NCBI RefSeq assembly: GCF_000422245.1
Contig: NZ_ATHI01000005.1
Location: forward strand, 1 to 64,000
From: Alkalidesulfovibrio alkalitolerans DSM 16529
Lineage (GTDB): Bacteria; Desulfobacterota; Desulfovibrionia; Desulfovibrionales; Desulfovibrionaceae
Direction of reading: 5' to 3'
Length of the DNA: 64,000 nucleotides
The notes beneath the pieces are model-generated. The model had not been told where the DNA came from and ran no database searches. It saw nothing but the letters and a program-made list of their open reading frames with translations. How positions within the stretch are numbered: position 1 is the stretch's first letter; each line of letters opens with the position of its first letter. A program made the position numbers and the translations under genes. Below, in pieces: positions 33,778-42,990 of this stretch.

Positions 33778-34362
33778 TCAAAGTTTCTCGCCCGCCCGAT
33801 TCATGGCCTTCTTCAGTTCGGCGTAGGCCGACTCGAAGCCCTTGCGAAGCTCCGCAAAGGCGTCCCCGCTGCCGCGCTGCAAAAGATCGAGCTTGTAGCG
33901 CGCCTTCTCCACGAGCTCGCTCAATTGGTCGCGGCCGTGGCTGATGGTCTCGCGCGCTTCGCGGCCCAGGCGCTCGGGCTCCTTGGAGTAACGCACCACC
34001 GAATTCTTGAGCGCCTCGAACTCCTTGGCGGCGCGGCGCACTATCTCGCGGCTTTCGAGCCAGCTTGCCGCCTCGCCCTTGTCCATGGCCTCGGCCGCGC
34101 GGCGCAGATCCTCGCCGGGCGAAAAAACCACGGCCTTGCGCGCGGGAATGGCAATGGCCTCGCCCGTGGAGGGATTGCGACCCGTGCGCGCGGCCCGCGC
34201 CCGAACGTGGAAGGCCCCGAACTGCCGCAGCATGACCCGGCCGTCCGTGGTGAGACCTTTGACGAGACCTTCCAGGATGGCCTCGTAGCATTCCTCGGCT
34301 TGGCGGTTGGACGAGAGCCCTGCCCGTTCCTTCATGTACGACGTCAGATAATCCTTGGCCAT
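33778..34362 (-). CDS. HU/IHF-family DNA-binding protein with long helical tail
   Basis: Residues 1-95 of 194 resemble HU/IHF: helical start (MAKDYLTSYM), VMLRQFGAFHVRARAARTGRNPSTGE with the DNA-inserting proline in RNPSTGE, and IPARKAVVFSPG. HU proteins usually end here at about 90 residues. This one continues for another 100 residues of charged amphipathic helix (LVEKARYKLDLLQRG, FESAYAELKKAMNRAG), perhaps a coiled coil. ATG 34362 is preceded by AAGGAG. It may be a nucleoid protein that also links to another partner or self-assembles. Confidence 0.82.
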   Translation of the reverse strand: MAKDYLTSYMKERAGLSSNRQAEECYEAILEGLVKGLTTDGRVMLRQFGAFHVRARAARTGRNPSTGEAIAIPARKAVVFSPGEDLRRAAEAMDKGEAASWLESREIVRRAAKEFEALKNSVVRYSKEPERLGREARETISHGRDQLSELVEKARYKLDLLQRGSGDAFAELRKGFESAYAELKKAMNRAGEKL

Positions 34363-34455
34363 GTAGCGTCTCCTTGACTGCTCGGAAAAAAGGTTTACCA
34401 CTAGGCGTCCGTAACACACTTCGAGCTATTCCGCCATGTCCCGGACGAAAAAGAC

Positions 34456-34749
34456 ATGAAAAAAAATGATGCGGCGGATGGGGAAAAGATGTCCGACGAA
34501 TACGCGAAGTTTGAAGAGACCTTGAGCAGCTGCGAGTCCTGGCCCTGCGACTACTGCTTCAAATTCATCGTGCCCGCGGCGAGCGTGCCCGAGATGATGG
34601 AGCTTTTCGTCGGTTTTTCCGTGACCACGCGGGAGAGCAGCAAGGGAAGCTTCGTCAGCGTCACGGCCACGGCAACGATGCGCACGGCCGCCGAGGTGGT
34701 GGCCGTCTATCGCCAAGCGGCTACCGTCCCTGGCGTCATCTCCCTCTAG
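34456..34749 (+). CDS. DUF493/YbeD-family protein
   Basis: This 97-residue protein has the alpha-beta pattern of the YbeD/DUF493 family: PCDYCFKFIVPAAS, then VTTRESSKGSFVSVTATATM and AAEVVAVYRQAATVPGV. The fold resembles ACT-type regulatory domains. The family often has an unknown housekeeping role. ATG 34456 has only a weak ribosome site. ATG 34489 behind GGGGAAAAG may be the true start and leaves the domain complete. Copy C of the palindromic repeat follows directly. Confidence 0.75.
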   Translation: MKKNDAADGEKMSDEYAKFEETLSSCESWPCDYCFKFIVPAASVPEMMELFVGFSVTTRESSKGSFVSVTATATMRTAAEVVAVYRQAATVPGVISL

Positions 34750-34750
34750 G

Positions 34751-34927
34751 CAGGTCGCCTGGAAAGCACCATCTGCGGCGTTGCCGCGAGAAATCCAGCC
34801 CCTCGCGTATTCTTTGATACGCGTCGGGTCTGGATTTCTCTTGCGCCTTGCATCTGGCGCTTTCCAGGCGACCTGCCGCAGTGCAAAGGACCAGCAACGC
34901 CGCAGATGGGGCTTTTTCAACGGCCTG
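34751..34927. repeat. Dispersed palindromic element, copy C
   Basis: A nested palindrome: outer arms CAGGTCGCCTGGAAAGC (34751-34767) and its perfect inverse at 34859-34875, middle arms GAGAAATCCAG (34788-34798) and CTGGATTTCTC (34830-34840), and a central CGCGTAT/ATACGCG hairpin (34804-34810 and 34817-34823). The tail CAACGCCGCAGATGG followed by CTTTTTCAACGGCCTGA matches the ends of copies A and E. The deoC stop codon (34917-34919) lies inside the tail. It fills the space between DUF493 and deoC, convergent genes. Confidence 0.8.
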
Positions 34928-35597
34928 AGACGATGGAGACTGAGGCCGAGCACCCCAGCACATCCGCCCCGGCCGCGAGCATGGCCCTGGCCTGGGCCAG
35001 GGTCTTGATGCCGCCCGAAGCCTTCACCCCCATCCCAGTGCCCACGGTGGCGCGAAGGAGCGCCACGGCCCGCTCGCTGGCCCCGCCCGGGCCGAACCCC
35101 GTCGAGGTTTTGACGAATGCGGCGCCCGCCGCCTTGCCGATGGCCGCGCCCGCGACGATCAGATCTTCCGGCAGCGCGGCCGTCTCCAGGATGACCTTGA
35201 CCGCGAAGGGCGCGGCCACGGCGACCACGGCCCCGATGTCGCGGTAGACGGTCATGAAATCCCGCTTTGCAAGCGCCGCGCGATTGATGACCATGTCCAG
35301 TTCGACCGCTCCGGCCGAAAGCGCCTCGTTGGCTTGGCGCACCTTCTCGTCCGTGGTCTCCAGGCCACTTGGGAATCCCACCACCGCCGCCACCTTGATC
35401 CCGCTTCCGGCCAGCCGCCGCGAAACCAAGTCCGCGTGGCGCGGGTAGACGCACACGGCGCGAAAGCCGTGCGCCACGGCCTCGTCGCACAGGCGTGACA
35501 GGGCCTCGCCCGAAGCGTCCGGGTCGAGCAGGGTGTGGTCGATGGCGGCCGCGACCGACTTGGGGGAAATGGCGTCCGTGTTCATGTTCCTGGGCAT
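34917..35597 (-). CDS. deoC: Deoxyribose-phosphate aldolase
   Basis: This 226-residue protein is a class I aldolase: DHTLLDPDA near the start, VYPRHADLVSRRL, VGFPSG, the KVILETAALPED strand with the catalytic lysine environment, and FVKTSTGFGPGGA with the Schiff-base lysine. It splits 2-deoxyribose-5-phosphate to glyceraldehyde-3-phosphate and acetaldehyde in nucleoside salvage. I use ATG 35597, which has GAGGGG eight bases upstream. ATG 35585 would shorten it by four residues. The stop falls in the end of palindromic copy C. It is divergent from sppA. Confidence 0.93.
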   Translation of the reverse strand: MPRNMNTDAISPKSVAAAIDHTLLDPDASGEALSRLCDEAVAHGFRAVCVYPRHADLVSRRLAGSGIKVAAVVGFPSGLETTDEKVRQANEALSAGAVELDMVINRAALAKRDFMTVYRDIGAVVAVAAPFAVKVILETAALPEDLIVAGAAIGKAAGAAFVKTSTGFGPGGASERAVALLRATVGTGMGVKASGGIKTLAQARAMLAAGADVLGCSASVSIVSGR

Positions 35598-35614
35598 ACG
35601 CAATGCCCCTCGCC

Positions 35615-35642
35615 TTGCCAAGCAGGGACGATATGGTATGCT
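35615..35642 (+). promoter_or_regulatory. Probable promoter of sppA
   Basis: TTGCCA (35615-35620), 16-base spacer, TATGCT (35637-35642) with an extended TGG before it. The GTG start with AAGGAG follows at 35673. Confidence 0.5.
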
Positions 35643-35672
35643 TCGGCGACATCGAAACCACAAGGAGCCGCC

Positions 35673-36662
35673 GTGTCCCTTCGCCGCACTTCCTTTCGCC
35701 TTCTCGCCGTGTCGCTCGTCATGCTGGGCCTTGCCTCCTGCGCGCCCAAGATCAAGGTCTTCCAGGACTATTCCGAACCGCTGCGCGAGACCGTGCTGCA
35801 AGGCGAGGCGCGCGAAAAGGTGTTGCTCGTACCCGTGCGCGGCGTGATCAGCGACGAGACGCGGCGGGGCCTTCTCTCCGCGCGGCCCGGCACGGTGCAG
35901 GAACTGGCCGCGCACCTGCAAAAGGCCGCGCGCGACCCCGATATCAAGGCCGTGGTCCTGACCATCGACTCACCCGGCGGCGCGGTCACGGCCTCGGACG
36001 TGGCGCACCGGGAAATCGAACGCTTCACCAAGGCCACGGGAGTCCCCGTGGTGGCCTGCCTTATGGGCATGGCCGCGTCTGGCGGCTACTACGTGGCGCT
36101 CTCCGCGGAGCGCATCGTGGCTCATCCGACCACGGTCACGGGCTCGGTGGGCACCATCTTCGTGCAGCCGCGCGTGGACGGACTCATGGACAAGATCGGC
36201 GTCTCGGTCACAGCCTACACCTCGGGCGACAAGAAGGACATGGGATCGCCCTTCCGCCCGGCCACGGACGAGGAGCGCGCGCTGTTTCGCGAGATCATCG
36301 GCGACCTGAACGCCCGCTTTCTGGATCTGGCAACGACCCGGCGCGACCTTTCGGGCGAGCGACTGACCAAAGTGGCGGACGGCCGGGTCGTGACCGCCTC
36401 CACGGCGCTCGCCCTTGGGCTTGTGGACCGCGTGGGCTATCTCGACGACGCCCTGGCCGAGGCCCGTGCCCTGGCCGGACTGCCCGACGACGCGCGCGTG
36501 GTGGCCTATCGCCGCACCGTGTACGCCGACGACACGGTGCACAACCCGGCCACGGCTCTGGGCCCCGAGGCGGGCCTGAAGCTGATCGAACTGGGCGCGG
36601 CCGAGTCCGCCCTGTCGCTCAAACCAGGATTCTACTGGCTCTGGCTGCCGACAGTGGATTGA
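35673..36662 (+). CDS. sppA: Signal peptide peptidase SppA, lipoprotein form
   Basis: This 329-residue protein starts at GTG 35673 behind AAGGAG. A lipoprotein signal ends LGLASC (Cys23). The S49 peptidase domain shows VLTIDSPGGAVTASD, the nucleophile Ser136 in GMAASGGYY, and the catalytic lysine in SGDKKDMGSPFRP (Lys187/188). It degrades cleaved signal peptides at the membrane. Short 36K-type SppA proteins usually have a plain membrane anchor. Here lipidation would place the active site on the periplasmic face. The thioredoxin reductase gene follows after 20 bases, so co-transcription is likely. Confidence 0.88.
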   Translation: MSLRRTSFRLLAVSLVMLGLASCAPKIKVFQDYSEPLRETVLQGEAREKVLLVPVRGVISDETRRGLLSARPGTVQELAAHLQKAARDPDIKAVVLTIDSPGGAVTASDVAHREIERFTKATGVPVVACLMGMAASGGYYVALSAERIVAHPTTVTGSVGTIFVQPRVDGLMDKIGVSVTAYTSGDKKDMGSPFRPATDEERALFREIIGDLNARFLDLATTRRDLSGERLTKVADGRVVTASTALALGLVDRVGYLDDALAEARALAGLPDDARVVAYRRTVYADDTVHNPATALGPEAGLKLIELGAAESALSLKPGFYWLWLPTVD

Positions 36663-36682
36663 ACGAGAGACAAGGACACACC

Positions 36683-38404
36683 ATGAGCCCTGCCAAATCC
36701 GACAAGCAACTCGCCGACGAAAAAAAGACGGACGCCCAAAAGACGACGGCCGCGCCGTCGCACGAATGGTTCATTCCCGAAGAGAGCCGGGGCTACCTGC
36801 GCCAACTCTTCGCTTCCCTCAAGGATCCGGTCGGACTCGTGCTCTACTCGGGGGCCGGGCAAAACGACGAATTCGTCGAATTCACCCGCAAATTCTGTCG
36901 CGACCTCGACCATCTTTCGGACAAGATCTCGCTCGCCGAGCGCGGTCTGGACAGCGACGAAGCCAAGGCGGCGGGAATCGCCGAATCGCCTACCATCGCC
37001 ATCGCGCCCGAGCGCTACGACATCCGCTTCACCGGCGCCCCCGCGGGCGAGGAAGGCCGCTCCTTCATCGAGACCATCGCCCTGTGCTCGCTCGGTCAAA
37101 GCGGCCTGCGCAAGGCCTCGCGTGATCTTCTGGCCGAACTGGACGAGAAGCGCCATGTGCGCGTCTTCGTCAGTCCCACCTGCCCCTACTGCCCCTCCCA
37201 AGTCATGAACGCCGTGCGCGCAGCCGTGGAGCGGCCCGAGATGATCTCGGTGCAGGTCGTCGAGATATCCGAGAATCCCGAGATAGCCCGGCGCTTCAAC
37301 GTGGGCAGCGTGCCGCACACCGTGATCAACGACACCTTGCCCATCCTCGGCCTGGAGCCCGAGGAGCGCTTCATCGTCGAACTCGCGACCCTGCAGCCCG
37401 CCGAGGACCTCCTCTCCCAACTCGGCAGCCGCGCGGTGGCCGAGGGCAAGGGAGCGGCGGCCGAGGAGTCCATCTTCCGCGACCTAGTCATCATCGGCGC
37501 GGGTCCGGCGGGGCTGGCCGCGGGCATCTACGCCGAGCGAGCCGGGCTTCGGACGATCGTCCTGGACAAAAAGAACGTGGGTGGCCAAGTGGCCATCACC
37601 CCGGTGGTCGAGAACTACCCCGGCCTAGTCTCCACCACGGGCGGCAGGCTCGTGGACATGCTGGCCGCGCACGCTCGCGAATACGTGCACATCCACGAAT
37701 TCGAGGAAGTAAAGGAGATCAAGGTCGGCCGTCTGATCGAGGTGCTGACGTCCCGCGCCCTGTACCGCTGCCGGGCGCTGATCCTGGCCACGGGCGCGAC
37801 CTGGAAACAACTCGGCGTGCCGGGCGAGCAGAAATTCTACGGCAATGGCGTGTCGCACTGCGCCTCGTGCGACGCCTCCCTCTACAAAGGTCGGAGCGTG
37901 GCCGTGGTGGGCGGCGGCAACACGGCCCTCACGGACGCGCTGTACCTGAGGAACATCGGCGCGCGCGTGACCATCATCCACCGCCGCGACGCCTTCCGCG
38001 CCCAGGAACATCTACAGAAATCCGTAAAGCGCGAGGGCATCGAGGTCATCTGGAACGCCGAGGTCACGGCCATGCTCGGCGAGGATACTTTTGCGGGCCT
38101 ACGCATCCGCGAGGTGGAGAGCGGGAAGGAGCGCGACCTGAAAATGGACGGCGTGTTCCTGGCCATCGGCGAGAAGGCTGAGACGGGCCTTGCCCGCCAG
38201 ATCGGCCTAGCCCTGGACGAGGAGGGAAACATCGCCGTGGACCGCGCCATGCGCACCAGCATCCCGCGCATCTACGCGGCGGGCGACGTGACCGGCGGGC
38301 TTCGCCAGATCGTCACGGCCATCGGCGCGGGCTCGACTGCTGCCATGACCGCTTTCTCCGATCTCAAGCGCCTCGAAGCCGAAGAGGAAGACGGCGCGGC
38401 CTGA
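36683..38404 (+). CDS. Thioredoxin reductase fused to an N-terminal PDO/glutaredoxin-like domain
   Basis: This 573-residue protein has two parts. Residues 30-240 form a protein-disulfide-oxidoreductase domain with active site Cys167-Pro-Tyr-Cys170. Residues 265-565 are a thioredoxin reductase with FAD motif IIGAGPAGLAAGIY, redox site CASC, NADPH motifs VVGGGNTALTDA and HRRDAFRAQ, and the GDVTGGLRQI flavin segment. The layout is like AhpF, which delivers electrons to a peroxiredoxin, but no ahpC is adjacent here. The fusion lets NADPH electrons pass to an internal dithiol and on to a partner such as a peroxiredoxin or thioredoxin-like protein. ATG 36683 follows AAGGA. Confidence 0.9.
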   Translation: MSPAKSDKQLADEKKTDAQKTTAAPSHEWFIPEESRGYLRQLFASLKDPVGLVLYSGAGQNDEFVEFTRKFCRDLDHLSDKISLAERGLDSDEAKAAGIAESPTIAIAPERYDIRFTGAPAGEEGRSFIETIALCSLGQSGLRKASRDLLAELDEKRHVRVFVSPTCPYCPSQVMNAVRAAVERPEMISVQVVEISENPEIARRFNVGSVPHTVINDTLPILGLEPEERFIVELATLQPAEDLLSQLGSRAVAEGKGAAAEESIFRDLVIIGAGPAGLAAGIYAERAGLRTIVLDKKNVGGQVAITPVVENYPGLVSTTGGRLVDMLAAHAREYVHIHEFEEVKEIKVGRLIEVLTSRALYRCRALILATGATWKQLGVPGEQKFYGNGVSHCASCDASLYKGRSVAVVGGGNTALTDALYLRNIGARVTIIHRRDAFRAQEHLQKSVKREGIEVIWNAEVTAMLGEDTFAGLRIREVESGKERDLKMDGVFLAIGEKAETGLARQIGLALDEEGNIAVDRAMRTSIPRIYAAGDVTGGLRQIVTAIGAGSTAAMTAFSDLKRLEAEEEDGAA

Positions 38405-38419
38405 AACGCGCCCACCGGT

Positions 38420-39583
38420 TCAGGCCGTTCGCGTGCTCCCCGTGCCTCTCGCGCTCGATGATCTGCCCGCGCAAAGACGTTCGTAGAGTGTGGCGTGGTC
38501 CGCAGCCATGCGCGTCAGGGAGAAGCGCCGCGCGCCCTGCCGCCAGGCCTCCTCGCCGACGCGGCGAAGCTGACCGGGCGCGGCCAGAAGCCTTGCCGCC
38601 CGCCTGACGAAGCCGTCCGGATCGCCGGGCTTGGCGAGAAACCCCGTGCGGCCGTCCGCCATCTGCTCGGGCAACCCGCCCACGGCATGGGCCAACGTCG
38701 GCAGCGCTTGTGACATGGCTTCAAGGACAATGAGCGGATGGTTGTCGGCCAGAGTGGGATAAAGCATCAGGTCGCAGGCGCGCATGAGCAGCGTCAGGCG
38801 CTCGGGCGGCAGATAGGGCAGGCGCAACAGGTTTCCCTCGCGCTCCAGCGCCTCGCCCCCGGCCATGACGCACACAAGGTCCGGCATCCCGGCCGAAAGC
38901 GCCTCCCACAATGCCTGCCAGGACTGGCCGCCCTTGTAGTGCGCGGCCTGTGCGCCGTGGGCCGCGAGCAGGACCACCACGGCCCGTTCGGGCAACCCGA
39001 AGGCCGCCCTGGCCGCCGCCCGCGTGGGCAAATCGGTCTGGTTCGCCGCCCAGGGCACGCCGTTGGGCACGACCCGCACGGCATGGCCGGGCAGATGGCG
39101 CGCGGCCTGCTCCTTCATCCAGCGCGAAGGCGCGACGAGCAGCGGGTCGAGAGCCGCCAGGGCCGAAGCGATGGCCCGGCGCAGCGCGGCGGAGTCCGCA
39201 AAGCCGCGCGGGCAGGGATCGGGGCAGCCCTCGGGCAGGGCCGGACAGTCCAGGGGATAGGGGCAGCCGCCCGTGAACAGGCGGCAGTCGTGCAGGGTGA
39301 GGATAGTCGGCGCGCCGAGCCGGGCAAGGAGCCCGAGCAGGCCGGGCCAGTCGCGCGCGGCGTGGACATGGATCACGGCCCCGGCGGCGGCCTGCGCGGC
39401 GAGCCGTTCGGGCCAAGGGGAACGGACGAGGCGTGCGCGGCCCTCTTCGCTCTCGGCGAGTTCGAAGGTCCGTTCGCAGGAAAAGCCGTGTCCGCCAAGC
39501 CCCTGACACAACAGGTCGGCCACGCGGGCCGCGCCGCCGCGCTGTTCGAGCAGACTGTGCTGCGTCACGGGGCGAATGCTCAC
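38420..39583 (-). CDS. Glycosyltransferase (GT4-like)
   Basis: This 387-residue protein has a GT-B fold of the GT4 type: an N-terminal domain (TILTLHDCRLFTGGCPYP), the APSRWMKEQAARHLPGHAVRVVPNGV linker segment, and the C-terminal nucleotide-sugar region with LYPTLADNHPLIVLEAMSQALP, where the conserved E-x7-E motif is present as N-H-P-L-I-V-L-E. A Cys-rich stretch (DCPALPEGCPDPC) is unusual for the family and may hold zinc. GTG 39583 overlaps the preceding gene's stop, so the pair is coupled. It probably builds surface polysaccharide or glycolipid. Confidence 0.85.
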   Translation of the reverse strand: MSIRPVTQHSLLEQRGGAARVADLLCQGLGGHGFSCERTFELAESEEGRARLVRSPWPERLAAQAAAGAVIHVHAARDWPGLLGLLARLGAPTILTLHDCRLFTGGCPYPLDCPALPEGCPDPCPRGFADSAALRRAIASALAALDPLLVAPSRWMKEQAARHLPGHAVRVVPNGVPWAANQTDLPTRAAARAAFGLPERAVVVLLAAHGAQAAHYKGGQSWQALWEALSAGMPDLVCVMAGGEALEREGNLLRLPYLPPERLTLLMRACDLMLYPTLADNHPLIVLEAMSQALPTLAHAVGGLPEQMADGRTGFLAKPGDPDGFVRRAARLLAAPGQLRRVGEEAWRQGARRFSLTRMAADHATLYERLCAGRSSSARGTGSTRTA

Positions 39584-41232
39584 GCCCGCTCCAGATAGCC
39601 GTGCTTGAGCGCCCAGAGCACGATGAAGGAGGCCGCCTCGGCATCGCATCCGGGCAAGGCCCGCGCAAGCCTCTGGGCAAGCTCCTCGCCGTCGAGCGGC
39701 GCGCGGGCCAGCACCAGCAGCGCCCGAAGCCGCCCGGCGTCCACGAGGTGCGAGACGCCCGCATAGAACAACGGATGCTCCTGGCCCCGGTAGACGGCCT
39801 CGCCCGCGCGCGAACGCGTAAGGCGAAGGCCCGAAAGCCCCGATTGCGCGGGATGTGCGGCAAAGACGCGCGCATACGGCAGGTGCAGCGGATGTGGCGT
39901 CAGGCAAAGCTGGTCGGCGGCCTTGACCGGTTCGGCCCACAGACGCTCCCACATCTCCAAATGCGCCGCGACCACGGCCTCCCAGGTGAAGCGGCCCTCC
40001 ACGCGCGTGCGCGCGGCCACACCCAGCCTGCACCGAAGCGCCTCGTCCGTGCACAGCCGGGTGATGCCCTCGGCCAGCAGCGCCACGTCCACGGCCGTTT
40101 GCTGCGCCAGGAGAAGGTGCGCCTGGTTGTCGGGCAAAAGCCGGGCCAAGGCGTCCAGGGCCGTGGTCGCGGCCGGGCCCACGGTCGGCACGAGCAGGCC
40201 GGTCTCCTCGTGGACCACTATGTCGCGGTAGCCGTCGTAGTCCGAGGCCAGTACCGGCAACCCGGCCGCCCCGGCTTCGAGAAGCGTCAACCCGAAGGTC
40301 TCCTGCACATTGTCCGACGGGCTCAGGAAATAGTCGGCCGCAGCGAGAAGCGCGGCCTTGTCCGCCTCGGAAGGGCGCAGCCGGACCGTGAGGCCCAGGC
40401 CGATGTTGGCCGCCAGGGAGCGGACCACGGGCAATATCTCGTCGTCCTCGCTTCCCCATCCGGCCAGGATCAGATGCGCCGAGCCGCGCGCGAGCCGCCC
40501 TGCGAAGGCCAGCTGAAAGGCCCGCAGCAGCGGCAGAAGGTCCATCTTGGAATGATGTTCGAGCCGCCCGAGCACCAGGGCGGCGACCGCGTCCGTGGGA
40601 ATTCCGGCCGCCTCACGCGCCGCCTTCCTGGCGGCGGGACCCGGCGGCGCGATGGCCGAGGCGTCCACGCCGAGCCCTATCGTCTCCAGGCGCGGCCCGG
40701 GAAAGCGGACCGCATCGAGGCCGTAAGCCTCGCGCAGGCTCTCGAAAAAGGCCGCCACGGCCGCACGGCCCGCGCGCGAAGTGCAGACGATGGCCTCACG
40801 GCCGGTCGCGCCGGGCCACAGATGCGGCAGGAAGGCGGCCATGTAGTCGGCCCGCGACAGGGAATGGATGCCGCCTGTCACGGGCATGGGGCGCGGCGCG
40901 TGCAGGCGGCGCAGCCGGGCCAGATGCGGCTGGCTGAGCATGCAGTCCGAGAGGTGGAAACAGTGGTAGGCGGTGTCGGCCAGCCGCGCGGGCAACTCCA
41001 GGCGCGGCATGATCCGCACCCGGCCCGAGGCCATGAGCTCCGGGGCCTCGCGGGTCAGATCAGCGGCGAGCGCCTGAGCCATGCGCTCGCCTGGCGGAAA
41101 GAAGTGGTAGGCATCGAAAGGGTCGGCCCGCAGCAAGGTCCGCATGAACGCCGCGTTGGCGACCTTGCGGCCCATGACGTCTCCGCCCTCGAAAAAGGGG
41201 TCGAGTGTTCCGAAGACCCTGCGCGCGCTCAT
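39580..41232 (-). CDS. Glycosyltransferase (GT4-like), large
   Basis: This 550-residue protein has a GT-B core (residues about 150-440): LVLGRLEHHSKMDLLPLLRAF, AHLILAGWGSED and SPSDNVQETFGLTLLEAGAAGLPVLASD, with the E-x7-E donor site. The last 110 residues (from about LCLTPHPLHLPYARVF) form an extra helical domain not typical of small GT4 enzymes. ATG 41232 lacks a clear ribosome site. It is the first gene of a two-gene glycosyltransferase operon. The 228 bases upstream (41233-41460) are AT-rich and hold no other gene. Confidence 0.85.
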   Translation of the reverse strand: MSARRVFGTLDPFFEGGDVMGRKVANAAFMRTLLRADPFDAYHFFPPGERMAQALAADLTREAPELMASGRVRIMPRLELPARLADTAYHCFHLSDCMLSQPHLARLRRLHAPRPMPVTGGIHSLSRADYMAAFLPHLWPGATGREAIVCTSRAGRAAVAAFFESLREAYGLDAVRFPGPRLETIGLGVDASAIAPPGPAARKAAREAAGIPTDAVAALVLGRLEHHSKMDLLPLLRAFQLAFAGRLARGSAHLILAGWGSEDDEILPVVRSLAANIGLGLTVRLRPSEADKAALLAAADYFLSPSDNVQETFGLTLLEAGAAGLPVLASDYDGYRDIVVHEETGLLVPTVGPAATTALDALARLLPDNQAHLLLAQQTAVDVALLAEGITRLCTDEALRCRLGVAARTRVEGRFTWEAVVAAHLEMWERLWAEPVKAADQLCLTPHPLHLPYARVFAAHPAQSGLSGLRLTRSRAGEAVYRGQEHPLFYAGVSHLVDAGRLRALLVLARAPLDGEELAQRLARALPGCDAEAASFIVLWALKHGYLERA

Positions 41233-41460
41233 GTCCGGGAATTGGACACGAAAAGCGGCGCTTGTCAATTCGCCGCCGCTCCGGTGGGGAAAAAATGCCT
41301 GCCACGAGCCGTTTTCAGCCGCCAAAAGCCTGACCAAGCTTTTGGCCTCTGAAAATTATATCCAATTATTGCAAGACAATATCAATCATCACATGCATGG
41401 CCCTCAACTTGCATCATCAACGGCGCTAGACCTTTTTGCAGCGGAACACAGGAGAAGGAC

Positions 41461-42933
41461 ATGCAGCGGGGAGACAGGCCGGAACTGATGTGGGGGCTCG
41501 GCCTTGCCGAAGAAGAGACGCAAACCGTCGCGGATGTGGCGGGCGAGAAGTTTCATCTGCGCAACTGGGCGGCGGACAAACTTCCGGGCCAGCGAACGGT
41601 CGAAAGCCAGGAGCCAGTCCTGATCTGGATTCCGCAGCACGTCTGGCTGGGCATGAAGCCCACGCAGCGCCAATTCTACGAGCAGTGGGAAGAGCCGCAG
41701 CGGGTGTTGGTGCTCGACGAGGACGCATCGGACGCAGACGTGGAGATGCTCATGGAGCACGGCTTCCTCACGGCAGTGCGCGCACCGCTCAGCCGTTCCA
41801 GGGTGCGCGACGTGCTTTACAGGGCCACGGAGATCCGCACCCTGTATGCCGATATCTTCCGCATGACGCGCGAAATTTTCCTTGAGCGTGAACTCTTGTC
41901 GCGCAAGACCGACCAGCTCTTGTTCCTGAACCAGATACTGACCCGCGCGGCCGAGTCGCTGGACGCGGGCACCATCCTGGCCAACGCCCGCGAGGACATG
42001 AACACCCTCTTCCCGGTCAGCGCCGTGCAGGCCGCGCTGTGGACCTCCACCGAGGGCGACGACCTGGACGCCCATCTCCTGCTCAGTCCTCTCTCTAAGG
42101 GACCGGAGCGCGATCTGTGGATCGAATACTTCCTCGAAAACGCGGCCAAGCTCTCGGCCCTGCCGGTCAAGGACTACCAGGTGGAGCTTTTGCCCGGATA
42201 TCCCGAGGACGGGCATCTGCCGCCTCCGCAGCCTGGCCGGACCATCCTTTTGCCGCTGCGCTCGGGTTTCGAGTATTTCGGCTGCCTGGCCCTGACCTCG
42301 CCCGACAAACCGACCCTGGCCAAGGACCAGATCCAGACCGTGCGCGCGGCCGTGAACCACCTCGCCCTGGCGCTGCGAAACGCCATGGCCTACAGCCTGG
42401 TCAAAACCCGCGCCGACTACGATGGCCTGACCCATATCCACAACCGGTCGAGCTTCGACGACCGGCTGCTCGAAGAACTCAAGCGCCACCAGCGTCACCG
42501 CCATCCGCTCTCGCTGCTGCTTCTGGACCTGGACCACTTCAAGTCCATCAACGACGAAATGGGACATCAGGCTGGCGACACGGTGCTGCGAGGCATCGGC
42601 CGCCTCCTGCCGCAGCTTTTGCGCTCCACGGATTTTGCGGCCCGCTACGGCGGCGAAGAGTTCGTGGTCATCCTGCCCCAGACCACGGAGGACGAAGCCT
42701 GGCTTCTGGCCGACCGCCTGCGCGGCGAGATCGCCCGCCAGACCTTCACCCACCGCAAGCGCACCTTCTCGGTCACGGCCAGCATTGGCGTGGCCTCGCT
42801 CAAGCCCGGCTCATTGTCCAAAGTGCGCGACCTGGTACAGGAAGCGGACGCGGCGCTGTATCACGCCAAGTCCGGCGGCCGGAACATGGTCTGCATGGCC
42901 TCGCAATGCGACGAGCCCGCCGTGCGCCAATAG
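41461..42933 (+). CDS. Diguanylate cyclase with N-terminal sensory region
   Basis: This 490-residue protein has a receiver-like but degenerate start (residues 1-120, VLVLDEDASDADVEMLM), a coiled coil, a GAF-like domain (about 160-320) and a C-terminal GGDEF domain: DYDGLTHIHNRSSFDDRL, DLDHFKSINDEMGHQAGD and the active site RYGGEEF. The RSTD five residues before GGEEF is a product-inhibition I-site. It makes c-di-GMP. ATG 41461 follows AGGAGAAGG. The N-terminal part has no membrane segment. It stands alone next to the glycosyltransferases, so control of surface polysaccharide is possible. Confidence 0.92.
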   Translation: MQRGDRPELMWGLGLAEEETQTVADVAGEKFHLRNWAADKLPGQRTVESQEPVLIWIPQHVWLGMKPTQRQFYEQWEEPQRVLVLDEDASDADVEMLMEHGFLTAVRAPLSRSRVRDVLYRATEIRTLYADIFRMTREIFLERELLSRKTDQLLFLNQILTRAAESLDAGTILANAREDMNTLFPVSAVQAALWTSTEGDDLDAHLLLSPLSKGPERDLWIEYFLENAAKLSALPVKDYQVELLPGYPEDGHLPPPQPGRTILLPLRSGFEYFGCLALTSPDKPTLAKDQIQTVRAAVNHLALALRNAMAYSLVKTRADYDGLTHIHNRSSFDDRLLEELKRHQRHRHPLSLLLLDLDHFKSINDEMGHQAGDTVLRGIGRLLPQLLRSTDFAARYGGEEFVVILPQTTEDEAWLLADRLRGEIARQTFTHRKRTFSVTASIGVASLKPGSLSKVRDLVQEADAALYHAKSGGRNMVCMASQCDEPAVRQ

Positions 42934-42955
42934 GCCATCCCGCGCACAGCGCGGG

Positions 42956-42984
42956 TTGACAGCATCCGCGCCCGGACATAAATC
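42956..42984 (+). promoter_or_regulatory. Probable promoter of the metal-exporter pair
   Basis: A perfect TTGACA (42956-42961), 17 bases and TAAATC (42979-42984). A GC hairpin CCCGCGC-ACA-GCGCGGG precedes it and may terminate the cyclase gene. The predicted start is at about 42991, the first ATG of the next gene, so that gene may start at a later codon (GTG 43033 with AGGTGG upstream). Confidence 0.45.
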
Positions 42985-42990
42985 CGGCCC

